A DNA stretch of 64,000 nt, taken from Streptomyces canus 299MFChir4.1. Its GTDB lineage: Bacteria > Actinomycetota > Actinomycetes > Streptomycetales > Streptomycetaceae. A model generated the notes under the pieces. The model searched no databases, had not been told where the DNA came from, and saw nothing but the letters and a program-made list of their open reading frames with translations. The position numbers and the translations under genes are program-made. The stretch is taken from contig NZ_KB911595.1 in NCBI RefSeq assembly GCF_000383615.1, forward strand, positions 1 through 64,000. Direction: 5' to 3'. Positions 15,928 to 24,101 of this stretch are shown piece by piece (within the stretch, counting starts at the first letter, position 1; each line of letters opens with the position of its first letter).

Positions 15928-17597
15928 CAGAACTCCCCGGTCCGGTCGGTCCGCAGCCGTTCAAGGATCAGCAGCGCCACCGCGCACACCACCATCAGGA
16001 TCGTCGAAAGGGCCATCGCCTGGCCGTAGTTGAGGTCGCCGGCCCGGCCGAGCAGCCGGGCCACGGCGACCGGCAGCGTCGGGTTGTCGGGCCGTGCGAT
16101 GAACACGGTCGCCCCGAACTCGCCCAGCGACACGGCGAAGGCGAAGCCCGCCGCGATCAGCAACGCCCGCCGCACCATGGGGAGATCGATCTCCCGCCAC
16201 ACCCGCCACGGCGTGGCCCCGAGCACGGCCGCGGCCTCCCGCAGCCGGTGGTCCACGGCCCGCAGCACGGGCAGCATGGTCCGCACGACGAACGGCACCC
16301 CGACCAGCGCCTGCGCGAGCGGCACCAGGATCCAGGACTGCCTCAGGTCCAGCGGCGGCTCGTCGAGGGAGATCAGGAACCCGAAGCCCACGGTCACCGC
16401 GGACACCCCGAGCGGCAGCATCAGCAGCGCGTCGAAGCCCCGCACGAACCGCCCCGCGTCCCGCCGTGTCAACGCGGTCGCCGCGAGCCCCCCGACCACC
16501 ACCGCGATGGCGGTCGCGGCGAGGGCGTACTCCAGCGAGTTCCCGACCGCCTCGATCGGCGCGACGAGGAAGACCCCGCCGTCGGAGCGGGTCAGCGCCC
16601 GGTAGTAGCCGAAGTCGGGGGCGTCGAGGGAGCGCTGCACCAGCACGGCGAGCGGCAGGAACAGCAGGACGGCGATGCTTCCGACGACCCCGGCCAGCAG
16701 CCCCCACTCCCCCGCGCCGCGCGGGCGCCGGGCGGTCATGGACGCGTCCACGAGCCGCAGCGCGGTCTCCCGGCGCCGCACGGTCCAGGCGTGCAGGGCG
16801 AGGACCGCGCCCACCGCGACGAACTGGATCAGCGTCAGCACGGCGGCGGTGGAGAGGTCGAAGATCTCCGAGGTCTGCCGGTAGATCTCCACCTCAAGGG
16901 TCGAGAAGGTCGGACCGCCGAGGATCTGCACGACACCGAAGGAGGTGAAGGTGAAGAGGAAGACCATCAGCGCGGCGGCGGCCACGGCGGGCGCGAGCGC
17001 GGGCAGCGTGACGGTCCGCCAGGCGGTGAGCCGGGACGCGCCCAGCATGCGCGCGGCCTCCTCCTGACGCGGGTCCAGCTGGGCCCACAGTCCGCCGACG
17101 GTCCGTACGACCACCGCGTAGTTGAAGAAGACGTGCGCCAGCAGGATCGCCCACACGGTGGTGTCCAGCCGTACGCCCCACCACTCGTCCAGCAGCCCGC
17201 CCCGGCCGACGAGCGCCAGGAAGGCCGTACCGACCACGACGGTCGGCAGCACGAAGGGGACGGTGACCACGGCCCGCAGCACCTGCTTGCCGGGGAAGTC
17301 GAAGCGCGCGAAGACATACGCGCCGGGGAGTGCCACCAGGAGCGTGAGCGCGGTGGAGACGAGTGCCTGCCAGGTGGTGAACCACAGGACGTGCCGGATG
17401 TCCGGCTGGGCGAGGACGTCGGTGATCCTGCCGAACTGCCAGGTCCCGCCGGTCTTGAGTCCGCGCGTGACGATCGCGGCGACGGGATAGGCGAAGAAGA
17501 CGGCGAAGAACGCGACGGGCACGGCCACCAGCCCGAGCCGGGCCGCCGCGTTCCTGACGCCCTGACGGGGCCTTACTTCAGTACGAGCGAGGTCCAT
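15927..17597 (-). CDS. thiP: Thiamine ABC transporter permease (two-module)
   Basis: The 556-residue protein is a tandem permease of about 12 helices with two binding-protein-dependent transport domains. EAA-type loops are visible in both halves (EEAARMLGASRLTAWRTVTLP and REAAAVLGATPWRVWREIDLP). Such fused permeases are normal for ThiP/FbpB systems. The start overlaps the thiB stop by 25 bases, and the stop overlaps the thiQ start. Confidence 0.87.
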   Translation of the reverse strand: MDLARTEVRPRQGVRNAAARLGLVAVPVAFFAVFFAYPVAAIVTRGLKTGGTWQFGRITDVLAQPDIRHVLWFTTWQALVSTALTLLVALPGAYVFARFDFPGKQVLRAVVTVPFVLPTVVVGTAFLALVGRGGLLDEWWGVRLDTTVWAILLAHVFFNYAVVVRTVGGLWAQLDPRQEEAARMLGASRLTAWRTVTLPALAPAVAAAALMVFLFTFTSFGVVQILGGPTFSTLEVEIYRQTSEIFDLSTAAVLTLIQFVAVGAVLALHAWTVRRRETALRLVDASMTARRPRGAGEWGLLAGVVGSIAVLLFLPLAVLVQRSLDAPDFGYYRALTRSDGGVFLVAPIEAVGNSLEYALAATAIAVVVGGLAATALTRRDAGRFVRGFDALLMLPLGVSAVTVGFGFLISLDEPPLDLRQSWILVPLAQALVGVPFVVRTMLPVLRAVDHRLREAAAVLGATPWRVWREIDLPMVRRALLIAAGFAFAVSLGEFGATVFIARPDNPTLPVAVARLLGRAGDLNYGQAMALSTILMVVCAVALLILERLRTDRTGEF

Positions 17598-18655
17598 GAC
17601 TTGACCCAGTCGTCACGGTTGTCGGCGATCTTCGCCGGGTCCATGGTCTCGGGATCCTTGGCCTGCGGGCCGTACTCGGTGAACTCGGCCGGCACCTGGG
17701 CGCCGTCCACGACCGGGTAGACGAACATGTTGAGCGGCATGTCCTGCTGGAACTCCTTGGTGAGCAGGAAGTCCAGGAACGCCTTGCCGCCCTTGGTGTT
17801 CTTCGCGTTGCTCAGCAGCCCGGCGTACTCGATCTGCCGGAAGCAGGTGCCCTGGGCGACCCCGGTGGGGGCGGTCTTCGGCTTCGGGTCGGCGTAGATC
17901 ACCTCGGCGGGCGGCGAGGAGGCGTACGACACGACGAGCGGCCGGTCGGCCTTGGCCTTCTTGCCCCCCGCGGAACCGGAGAACTCCTCGTTGTAGGCCT
18001 GCTCCCAGCCGTCGACGACCTTGACGCCGTTGGCCTTGAGCTTCTTCCAGTACCCCTGCCAGCCGTCGTCCCCGTACTTCGCGGCCGAGCCGAGCAGGAA
18101 TCCGAGGCCCGGCGAGGAGGTGGAGGCGTTCTCGGTGACGAGGAGGTTCTTGTAGGCGGGCTTGACCAGATCGTCGTACGACGTCGGCGGCTGGAGCTTG
18201 TGCGCGGTGAACCAGGCCTTGTCGTAGTTGACGCAGATGTCGCCGCTGTCGATGGGCGTGACCCGGTGCTTGTCCTGGTCGACCCGGTACTCGGTCTTGA
18301 TCCGGTCGGCGCCCTTCGCCTCGTACGACTGGAAGAGACCGTTGTCGAGGGCGCGGGAGAGCAGGGTGTTGTCGACGCCGAAGAAGACGTCGCCCTGCGG
18401 GTTGTCCTTGGTGAGGATGGCCTTGTTGACGGCTTGCCCGGCGTCGCCGTCCTCCAGGACCCTGACCTTGTAGCCGGACTTCTTCTCGAAGTCGGCGAGG
18501 ACGCTCTTGGAGACGGCCCAGGAGTCGTGGCTGACCAGGGTGACGGTCTTGGACTCGGAGCCGGAGCCGCCACCGTCGCCGTCGGAGGATCCGCACGCGG
18601 ACAGCGTGACCAGGCCGAGGCCGACGACGGCAGCGAAAAACTTCTTGTTGTTCAC
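17573..18655 (-). CDS. thiB: Thiamine ABC transporter substrate-binding lipoprotein
   Basis: The 360-residue protein has a lipoprotein signal with lipobox LSAC (Cys at about 21), a Gly/Ser/Asp linker, and a type II periplasmic-binding fold beginning KTVTLVSHDSWAVSK. That last stretch, with GDVFFGVDNTLLSRA, is characteristic of ThiB-type thiamine/TPP-binding proteins. The GTG start is 9 bases after the end of a TPP riboswitch. GGAAG at the 3' edge of the riboswitch is the probable ribosome site, though it is about 13 bases from the start. Confidence 0.88.
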   Translation of the reverse strand: MNNKKFFAAVVGLGLVTLSACGSSDGDGGGSGSESKTVTLVSHDSWAVSKSVLADFEKKSGYKVRVLEDGDAGQAVNKAILTKDNPQGDVFFGVDNTLLSRALDNGLFQSYEAKGADRIKTEYRVDQDKHRVTPIDSGDICVNYDKAWFTAHKLQPPTSYDDLVKPAYKNLLVTENASTSSPGLGFLLGSAAKYGDDGWQGYWKKLKANGVKVVDGWEQAYNEEFSGSAGGKKAKADRPLVVSYASSPPAEVIYADPKPKTAPTGVAQGTCFRQIEYAGLLSNAKNTKGGKAFLDFLLTKEFQQDMPLNMFVYPVVDGAQVPAEFTEYGPQAKDPETMDPAKIADNRDDWVKSWTSLVLK

Positions 18656-18663
18656 GGTGATGA

Positions 18664-18754
18664 CCGAACTTCCTACCCAGAATGACCTGGGCGAGGTTCA
18701 GAGGGTCTGCGGCCCGTTTGCCGCACTCTCAGCGCTGTTGCGCTCCCCTGTCGG
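18664..18754 (-). ncRNA. TPP riboswitch (THI element)
   Basis: Read on the minus strand, the leader contains AGGGGAGCGC, then GCGCTGAGAGTGCGG (the CUGAGA core of the pyrimidine-binding arm), GACCCTCTGAACCT, and CAGGTCATTCTGGGTAGGAA (the pyrophosphate-sensing arm). CCGA and TCGG close the base. These are the conserved blocks of the thiamine pyrophosphate aptamer. The switch immediately precedes thiB, and its 3' side contains the probable Shine-Dalgarno bases, so control is most likely at translation start. Confidence 0.92.
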
Positions 18755-18786
18755 ATATGAAGATGTACGTACGTACGGTCGTCAGA

Positions 18787-19893
18787 CTACCGCTCGGTGG
18801 CCGCGAGCTGGCCACAGGCCCCGTCGATCTCCTGTCCACGGGTGTCCCGGACGGTCACCGGCACACCATGGGCGGCGATGGCCTCGACGAACGCCTTCTC
18901 GTCCTCGGGCCGGGAGGCGGTCCACTTGGACCCGGGGGTCGGGTTCAGCGGGATGAGGTTGACGTGCACGGGCTTGCCCTTGAGCAGCCGTCCGAGCCGG
19001 TCGCCCCGCCACGCCTGGTCGTTGATGTCCCGGATCAGCGCGTACTCGATGGACAGCCGGCGCCCGCTCTTCTCGACGTACTCGAACCCGGCGTCGAGGA
19101 CCTCGCGCACCTTCCACCGAGTGTTCACGGGGACCAGGGTGTCGCGCAGCTCGTCGTCCGGCGCGTGCAGGGAGATCGCGAGCCGGCACTTGAAGCCCTC
19201 GTCGGAGAACCGGTGAATGGCCGGCACGAGGCCCACGGTCGACACGGTGATGCCCCGCTGCGAGAGCCCGAGCCCGTCGGGAGCGGGATCGGTGAGCGCG
19301 CGAATGGACTGCGTCACCCGCTTGTAGTTGGCGAGCGGCTCGCCCATCCCCATGAAGACGATGTTGGAGAGCCGCGCGGGCCCGCCCGGCACCTCCCCGT
19401 CCCGCAGCGCCCGCATCCCGTCCACGATCTGATGGACGATCTCGGCGGTGGACAGATTGCGATCGAGCCCCGCCTGCCCGGTGGCGCAGAACGGACAGTT
19501 CATCCCGCACCCGGCCTGCGAGCTGATGCACATGGTCACCCGGTCCGGGTACCGCATCAGCACCGACTCCACGAGCGTCCCGTCGAACAGCCGCCACAGC
19601 GTCTTGCGCGTGGTCCCCTGGTCGGTCGACAGATGCCGTACGACGGTCATGAGCTCGGGAAGCAACGCCTCCTGGAGCTTGCCGCGCGCCCCGGCCGGGA
19701 TGTCCGTCCACTCCGCGGGGTCGTGCGCGTACCGCGCGAAGTAGTGCTGCGAGAGCTGCTTGGCACGAAACGGCTTCTCCCCGATCCCGGCCACGACCTC
19801 TTTACGTTCGGCGGGCGTGAGGTCGGCGAGATGCCGCGGCGGCTTCTTGGCTCCGCGGGGGGCGACGAAAGTGAGTTCTCCGGGTGCAGGCAT
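18787..19893 (-). CDS. rlmN: Dual-specificity 23S rRNA/tRNA methyltransferase RlmN (radical SAM)
   Basis: The 368-residue protein has the radical SAM cluster motif in GCGMNCPFCATG, the GMGEPLANY motif, and the late cysteine in GACGQL that serves as the methyl-carrying residue. RlmN methylates C2 of A2503 in 23S rRNA and A37 in some tRNAs. The ATG at 19893 follows GGAAGGG. The thi operon lies downstream on the same strand but has its own riboswitch leader. Confidence 0.93.
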   Translation of the reverse strand: MPAPGELTFVAPRGAKKPPRHLADLTPAERKEVVAGIGEKPFRAKQLSQHYFARYAHDPAEWTDIPAGARGKLQEALLPELMTVVRHLSTDQGTTRKTLWRLFDGTLVESVLMRYPDRVTMCISSQAGCGMNCPFCATGQAGLDRNLSTAEIVHQIVDGMRALRDGEVPGGPARLSNIVFMGMGEPLANYKRVTQSIRALTDPAPDGLGLSQRGITVSTVGLVPAIHRFSDEGFKCRLAISLHAPDDELRDTLVPVNTRWKVREVLDAGFEYVEKSGRRLSIEYALIRDINDQAWRGDRLGRLLKGKPVHVNLIPLNPTPGSKWTASRPEDEKAFVEAIAAHGVPVTVRDTRGQEIDGACGQLAATER

Positions 19894-19987
19894 AACCCTT
19901 CCAGTGTGGCAGATCATCACCGGGTGCCCAGGCCCGGAGCGGGGTGGGGGTGGTCACCTGTGGGGAGGTGCCCAGGGCCACCGCGCG

Positions 19988-20614
19988 TCACTCCGGCTGC
20001 ACGGGAGCGACCGGGAGCTGTTCCCTGTAGGGCCACGTGAAGGTGCGGTCCGGTTCCAGGTGGGCATCTCCCCAGTGGATGGCGTGGATGCCGTTTTCGA
20101 CGTCGGCCGTGAAGAACACACAGACCAGCCTCGTGGAAGCTCCCAGCTCCTCGAACGCGTCGTGCAGCCCCAGGTACTCCTCGGTCGCCAAGTCCTCACC
20201 GACGTCGAACAGGCCTTCCGGGGGCTGCGGCCCGTGCGCTCGGAACAGCCGGTGCCGAGTGGGCGACGCGTTGGAGGGCAATCGGGCTCGGTCCAGTGGC
20301 CTCGGCCTGTCCGCGTACCGGAACGGGAAGAGGGCGTGATCGTTGATCACGGCGTACTCGTATCCGCGCACGTCTCTTACGGCTTCTCCCAGCCGGTGCG
20401 CCGTCTCCGCCAGGTTCTCGCGCACCACGCCTGCAAGCGCGAGACCGTACGGACTCCGCTTCTTCAGACCCGCAGCGAGGTGCGCAGCATGAGCCTTCCC
20501 GTGCGCCTTGGCCAGTTGCACCGGAACCGCGGCGGCAAGCGCGCCGGCATGCCGCCCGAACCGCTCGACGGCCCAGGCCGACGGCCCCACCGGATAGCCA
20601 CCCAACACCGACAT
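19988..20614 (-). CDS. Hypothetical protein in the variable interval
   Basis: A 208-residue soluble protein beginning MSVLGGYPVGPSAWAVERFG, with GGGAGGGGAGC before the ATG. The first half is helical and His/Lys/Ala-rich. The second half has HALFPFRYADRP and a beta-rich part (TRLVCVFFTADVENGIHAIHWG). I recognise no family or catalytic motif. Confidence 0.65.
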   Translation of the reverse strand: MSVLGGYPVGPSAWAVERFGRHAGALAAAVPVQLAKAHGKAHAAHLAAGLKKRSPYGLALAGVVRENLAETAHRLGEAVRDVRGYEYAVINDHALFPFRYADRPRPLDRARLPSNASPTRHRLFRAHGPQPPEGLFDVGEDLATEEYLGLHDAFEELGASTRLVCVFFTADVENGIHAIHWGDAHLEPDRTFTWPYREQLPVAPVQPE

Positions 20615-20835
20615 GCAGTGCTCCCCTCCCCCGGGTCACGCCTCTGAACTGTGTGACACGTACACGAAGGGCGCACAAGGGGGCGATCTGGCCAGGACGT
20701 GGCTCCGCAGCGGAGGTCTCGGCTGCCGGCGACATCGAGATGCATACAGACGGCCCTGCTCCGCTGGCAGCAGCCTTCTCGTACTGGTGAGCTCAGAGCA
20801 GTAGTTGTTGCCTTCGACCGAGAGCGGTTATCCCC

Positions 20836-21129
20836 ATGGCGATCATCATCACGTTTGACTTTCCGGGCACTACTCAGGCCCAGTACGAGCAGGTCACCAA
20901 CAAGATGACCGAGGGGCGCGGTCTTGAGAAGGCCTCGGACTGGCCGGTAGCGGGTCTGATCTCCCACGCCACCGGCCCCAGCCCGACCGGCTGGTTCGTG
21001 ACGGATGTCTGGGAGTCCGAGGAGGCGTTTCGGCAGTTCGGCGCGGAGCTTGCCCCTCTGCTGCGGGAAGCCGGGATCCCCGAAACGGAACCCAAGATCT
21101 ACCAGGCGTTCAAAGTGGTGACGGGCTAG
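20836..21129 (+). CDS. Small ABM-like alpha-beta barrel protein
   Basis: A 97-residue protein with the ferredoxin-like pattern of antibiotic biosynthesis monooxygenase (ABM) proteins: a first strand AIIITFDFPG and then GWFVTDVWESEEAFRQF. Shared wording (W-x-T-D/E-VWES) with the protein at 21584-21889 suggests related folds. GC is lower than in the flanking core genes. No catalytic residue can be assigned; many small members are dimeric and of unknown role. Bases 21130-21323 hold nothing I recognise. Confidence 0.65.
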   Translation: MAIIITFDFPGTTQAQYEQVTNKMTEGRGLEKASDWPVAGLISHATGPSPTGWFVTDVWESEEAFRQFGAELAPLLREAGIPETEPKIYQAFKVVTG

Positions 21130-21323
21130 CACTGGACGTAGTGGAGCCGCCCCGTCGCAGCGTCATGCACCGCATTAGGAGCGAGGTGGGGCAGGGTGGG
21201 GCACGTGCTCGGCTGACCAGCGTCTTTGCCATCTTGGGCCTGCCTGGCGCTGAGTGCCGTGCCGTACCGCGGTTCCGGTGAGCCCCCCGTCCGTTCCGGC
21301 ACGAGAGTGGCACAGCCCGCGGA

Positions 21324-21530
21324 CTACACCTTGTCGTCCCGCTCCAGGATCAGGCTGATCGATCCGTCCTCGAGATTGATGCCACCCTCAAGATGTTCGT
21401 GGTAGCCGCCTCGGAGCTCCGGATCAGCAAGACCAGTGAGTCGCTCTGCGAGATCCCGCAGGCCGGCTGCGTTGGCCGCAATGGTGATTTCGGTGGCTGA
21501 GCCATACACCTTGATCCGAGGTTCATCCAT
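21324..21530 (-). CDS. Small protein, possibly immunity-type (Imm32-like)
   Basis: The 68-residue protein starts MDEPRIKVYGSATEITI and ends GSISLILERDDKV. The layout (a strand with a tested variable, a helix with LAERLTGL, then a C-terminal GSxSLxLxRD strand pair) resembles small proteins often labelled Imm32-family. That label is from memory and uncertain. It lies about 900 bases downstream of a WXG100-type operon on the same strand, a place where immunity genes occur. Confidence 0.45.
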   Translation of the reverse strand: MDEPRIKVYGSATEITIAANAAGLRDLAERLTGLADPELRGGYHEHLEGGINLEDGSISLILERDDKV

Positions 21531-21583
21531 GGCCTCACGCTACCGTCCGGTTGGTGAAGTCCTACGGGGCGGTCTTGACAACG

Positions 21584-21889
21584 TTAAAGTCCCAGCCCGC
21601 CCATGACAGACAGCTCCTGCCTGGTGAACTCTCCCGTCAGCATCGGCATCGCCTTGCCGATGGCGGCCTTTGTCTCCGGCAGCTCTAGTGAAGCATCGTG
21701 ATGCCCCTTGCTCTCCCAGACCTCGGTCACCCAGATCGTCACGTCATCGTCGTCGGACACGCTGACAACGTAGAGGTGGCATCCCGCCTCGCGGAGACCG
21801 TCCACACCACTCAGCAAAATGGAGACGACTTTGCCGCGGGAACCTGGTTGGGTCCTCATCGAGGCGATGTAGCCGTAAGTCATCATCAT
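21584..21889 (-). CDS. ABM-domain small protein (possible longer form)
   Basis: About 101 residues with the ABM/dimeric alpha-beta barrel pattern: TYGYIASMRTQPGSRGKVVSI, then VTIWVTEVWESKGHHDAS. AGGGAGAGGGA sits just before three consecutive ATG codons (21889, 21886, 21883). The third gives the best spacing. The same frame is open with high GC3 to an ATG at 22150, only 13 bases after the membrane-protein stop, so a 188-residue form fused to a Trp-rich N-terminal part is possible. If so, it would be a fourth gene of the WXG100 operon. The reaction is unknown. Confidence 0.6.
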   Translation of the reverse strand: MMMTYGYIASMRTQPGSRGKVVSILLSGVDGLREAGCHLYVVSVSDDDDVTIWVTEVWESKGHHDASLELPETKAAIGKAMPMLTGEFTRQELSVMGGLGL

Positions 21890-22163
21890 TCCCTCTCCCT
21901 GGAATGGAATGGGCCGTCGCGCCCGGGCCAGGACCCTGCCATCGGCGGCCTGGAGACACAAGGACGGGAGATCACGGTCGAACGCCCACGGCCACTCCGC
22001 GCCCCGGTGTCCCCACTTGTCCCAGTCCACCACTCTCCCCAGCTCCCATCCCGCGTACGCCACTTCGCACCCGCGGCCGCGTACGGCGCCCCCTCCATCA
22101 CCCGAAGCAGCGAGCGAGCGCGCCGGGCCCTTGATGGCGTCGCAGATCATTCCGGAGTCGCGT

Positions 22164-22427
22164 TCAGAAGATCCACATGCCCAGGGCGGCCACCGCCGCG
22201 CCGACGACCAGGAAGCACCCGCCGGTGAGGGTGACCGGGAGTACCTGGCCGCGGCGGCGCGAGGGCTCCAGGCCGCGCCAGGTGCTGATCGCCGCGTAGA
22301 GGCCGATCAGAGCGATCGCACAGCCGATGGCGAGGGCGAGGAAGCCGAAGAAACCGGACCACGTGGAGGTGTGGTCGGGGTTCGGGGTGAACACGGCCGC
22401 GAGGGCCGTTCCGCCGAGAAGGCTCAC
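22164..22427 (-). CDS. Two-helix small membrane protein of the WXG100 operon
   Basis: An 87-residue protein with hydrophobic segments near 20-47 and 63-86, separated by a basic loop (EPSRRRGQ). Its GTG start overlaps the stop of the WXG100-headed gene as GTGA. In conflict systems a small membrane protein directly after an effector is often its immunity partner; here this is only inference. It could equally be an accessory of secretion. Confidence 0.65.
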   Translation of the reverse strand: MSLLGGTALAAVFTPNPDHTSTWSGFFGFLALAIGCAIALIGLYAAISTWRGLEPSRRRGQVLPVTLTGGCFLVVGAAVAALGMWIF

Positions 22428-23560
22428 TTGTCGTTCTCGTCCTTCGTCAGGTCCTGGATATCGGCCTCGATACCTGAGGCGGCGGCGTAGACGCCGGTGT
22501 TGAGGGTGGTGCCCACGGTGTTCTTGAACGCTCCGTCCGCGAGCCTGCCCTGCTCGCTGAGGTGTTCCCCACCGAGGCTGCCGTGCTCCTTCAGGGCGTG
22601 GTTGACCCCGTGGTTCTGAGCGTTTCCGGCGGCACCGGCGACCGCGTTGGTCAGGGCGTCCTGGCCCATGGTCGACGCGTCCTGGCCGTTCGCGTAGTCG
22701 GCTGTCAGACCACCCGTGACGTTGCCGAACGCGCCGTTGACCGCGGTGCCGAGCAGGCCCTCCCCGCGCAGGAGGTCTCCGGCCACCCCGGTGAGACGGG
22801 CCCCGACGGCGCCGGCTCCCGCGGTGAAGCCCGCCGTACCGCCCGCGAGCAGCGCGCCGTTCCTGACGTCGGCGCCGACGGTCACCGGCTGCCCGTTCAC
22901 GGCCTGGGTCACCATGATGCTTCCCGAGTCCGCCACGAAGTTCGTCGTGAAGCTCTCCAGCCCCGTCTTGGCGAAGGTCGCGGCGACCCTGGCCACGGCC
23001 GTGACCATCCGCTCCAGCGTGGCGACGGTCTCCGTACTGAGCCCCGAGAACCGTTCCAGGAGGCCCGTCACCCGCTCCGCCGCCGCCGTGAAGAGCCGGA
23101 CCAGGTCCACGATCCTGGCCACCCGCGCCGCCACCGCCGTGTTCGCGACGAGGTCGGAGATGAAACCGGTGAAGAACGACAGCGCGATCCCGGCGATCTC
23201 CATCTCGGCGATCTCGACGCAGATGTCGATGATCTCCTTGTTGATCCCGTCGATCTCGTCGGCGTAGGACCGCAGGCCATCGGCGACATGGTGGAAGTTG
23301 GCGGCGACGTCCTGGACGACCTTCCTCTGCTCGCCCCAGTGCTTCTCGAAGGCGTCCCGGGCGGCCCCGTGCCAGCCCTGCTTGTCGACCCCGGCGATCG
23401 CGGAGTCCATGGCCCGTACGACATCCGTCAGTTCGGTGCCCATGGCGTCCCAGGAACGGGCGATGGCCCGGAGGGTGTCGCCGTCGCCGCCGGGGAGTTC
23501 CACACCGGCGGCCTGGAGGATCTCCAGGACCTTGCCGTCTATCCAGTCGTTGACGCTCAC
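22424..23560 (-). CDS. WXG100-headed putative type VII secretion effector
   Basis: A 378-residue protein. Residues 1-105 form a WXG100-like helical hairpin with W63-H-G65 at the turn. A helical region follows with a hydrophobic stretch (AGIALSFFTGFISDLVANTAVAARVA, about 127-152), then an amphipathic coiled part to about 205. The last 170 residues are Gly/Ala-rich (GALLAGGTAGFTAGAGAVGA; DALTNAVAGAAGNAQNHGVNHALKEHG) and end acidic (DLTKDENDK). No known nuclease, NADase or deaminase motif is visible in the C-terminus. The GTG start overlaps the stop of the preceding gene, and the end overlaps the next start. Confidence 0.72.
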   Translation of the reverse strand: MSVNDWIDGKVLEILQAAGVELPGGDGDTLRAIARSWDAMGTELTDVVRAMDSAIAGVDKQGWHGAARDAFEKHWGEQRKVVQDVAANFHHVADGLRSYADEIDGINKEIIDICVEIAEMEIAGIALSFFTGFISDLVANTAVAARVARIVDLVRLFTAAAERVTGLLERFSGLSTETVATLERMVTAVARVAATFAKTGLESFTTNFVADSGSIMVTQAVNGQPVTVGADVRNGALLAGGTAGFTAGAGAVGARLTGVAGDLLRGEGLLGTAVNGAFGNVTGGLTADYANGQDASTMGQDALTNAVAGAAGNAQNHGVNHALKEHGSLGGEHLSEQGRLADGAFKNTVGTTLNTGVYAAASGIEADIQDLTKDENDK

Positions 23561-23886
23561 GGACGGCCGCCCGAGGCCGCGGAGTGCAGATAGTCGAGGG
23601 CCGTCCGATCCGAGTCCCTGTAGTGGGTGGCGTTCAGCCGCAGCCGGTCGCCGTCGCCCCTGAGCACGTCCGGCAGATGTCCGAGCGCTTTGACGGTGTT
23701 CTCCAACAGCTGCCGGTACTTCTCCGACGCACCGTCACAGGCCCCCAGCAGCCCGAACGCCTGCCCGATCTCCACCGCGCTGCCCGAGAACGTCCCGATG
23801 GGCCCGGCGAGCCCCGTCGCCTCCCGGTCGAACCGGCCCGCCAGATCCGTCAACGTCTCGGGGTCCACCCCGAACTGCTCGCTCAT
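23557..23886 (-). CDS. EspC/ESX-like small helical protein (type VII secretion partner)
   Basis: A 109-residue protein opening FGVDPETLTDLAGRFDREA, with two long helices and a Gly-rich turn (GTFSGSAVEIGQAFGLLGAC). This is the general layout of EspC/DUF2580 and WXG100-type secretion partners; a strict WxG is absent. It is the first gene of a three-gene unit with GTGA overlaps, which suggests it pairs with the WXG100-headed protein. The ATG at 23886 follows GGGGGAGCGGG. Confidence 0.68.
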   Translation of the reverse strand: MSEQFGVDPETLTDLAGRFDREATGLAGPIGTFSGSAVEIGQAFGLLGACDGASEKYRQLLENTVKALGHLPDVLRGDGDRLRLNATHYRDSDRTALDYLHSAASGGRP

Positions 23887-23958
23887 CCCGCTCCCCCGTT
23901 CGAAAACCGACGCGACGGTCAGCATCCCGGACGAGATTCCGCGGAAGCGGCTCCTTTT

Positions 23959-23987
23959 ACGTATGCGAAGCAATGCCTGACACACAA
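23959..23987 (-). promoter_or_regulatory. Candidate promoter of the WXG100 operon
   Basis: On the minus strand TTGTGT (23987-23982) and ATACGT (23964-23959) are separated by 17 bases and lie about 73 bases before the first ATG of the operon. The match is moderate. Confidence 0.35.
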
Positions 23988-24058
23988 TTTGCGCCGACCT
24001 GGGCTCCGCCTTGCCTGCTGCGACAGGCCCCGCCATGTCTGCTGTGACGAAACGCAAA

Positions 24059-24084
24059 GGGGCGGCAGCCGTCGCTGCCGCCCC
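24059..24084. terminator. cdsA terminator
   Basis: A perfect 11-bp stem (GGGGCGGCAGC at 24059-24069, complement at 24074-24084) with loop CGTC, 17 bases after the cdsA stop. It separates the core operon from the variable interval. Confidence 0.85.
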
Positions 24085-24101
24085 TCGCTCACCGTCGTAC
24101 G

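Noticed and set aside
15927..17597. thiP as an accidental fusion of two permease genes
   Set aside because: Two-module permeases are the normal form of ThiP; both EAA loops are in one frame with no remnant of a junction.
15747..17720. 657-codon open frame on the plus strand
   Set aside because: Antisense of thiQ, thiP and thiB; no family pattern, composition dominated by Arg, Gly, Gln, Pro and His.
21110..21313. 67-codon minus-strand frame after the ABM-like gene
   Set aside because: No ribosome site and a composition like shadow frames; it overlaps the end of a better gene.
19894..24058. tRNA gene or integrase as the anchor of the variable interval
   Set aside because: I looked on both strands for tRNA arms ending in CCA and for tyrosine-recombinase motifs and saw none.
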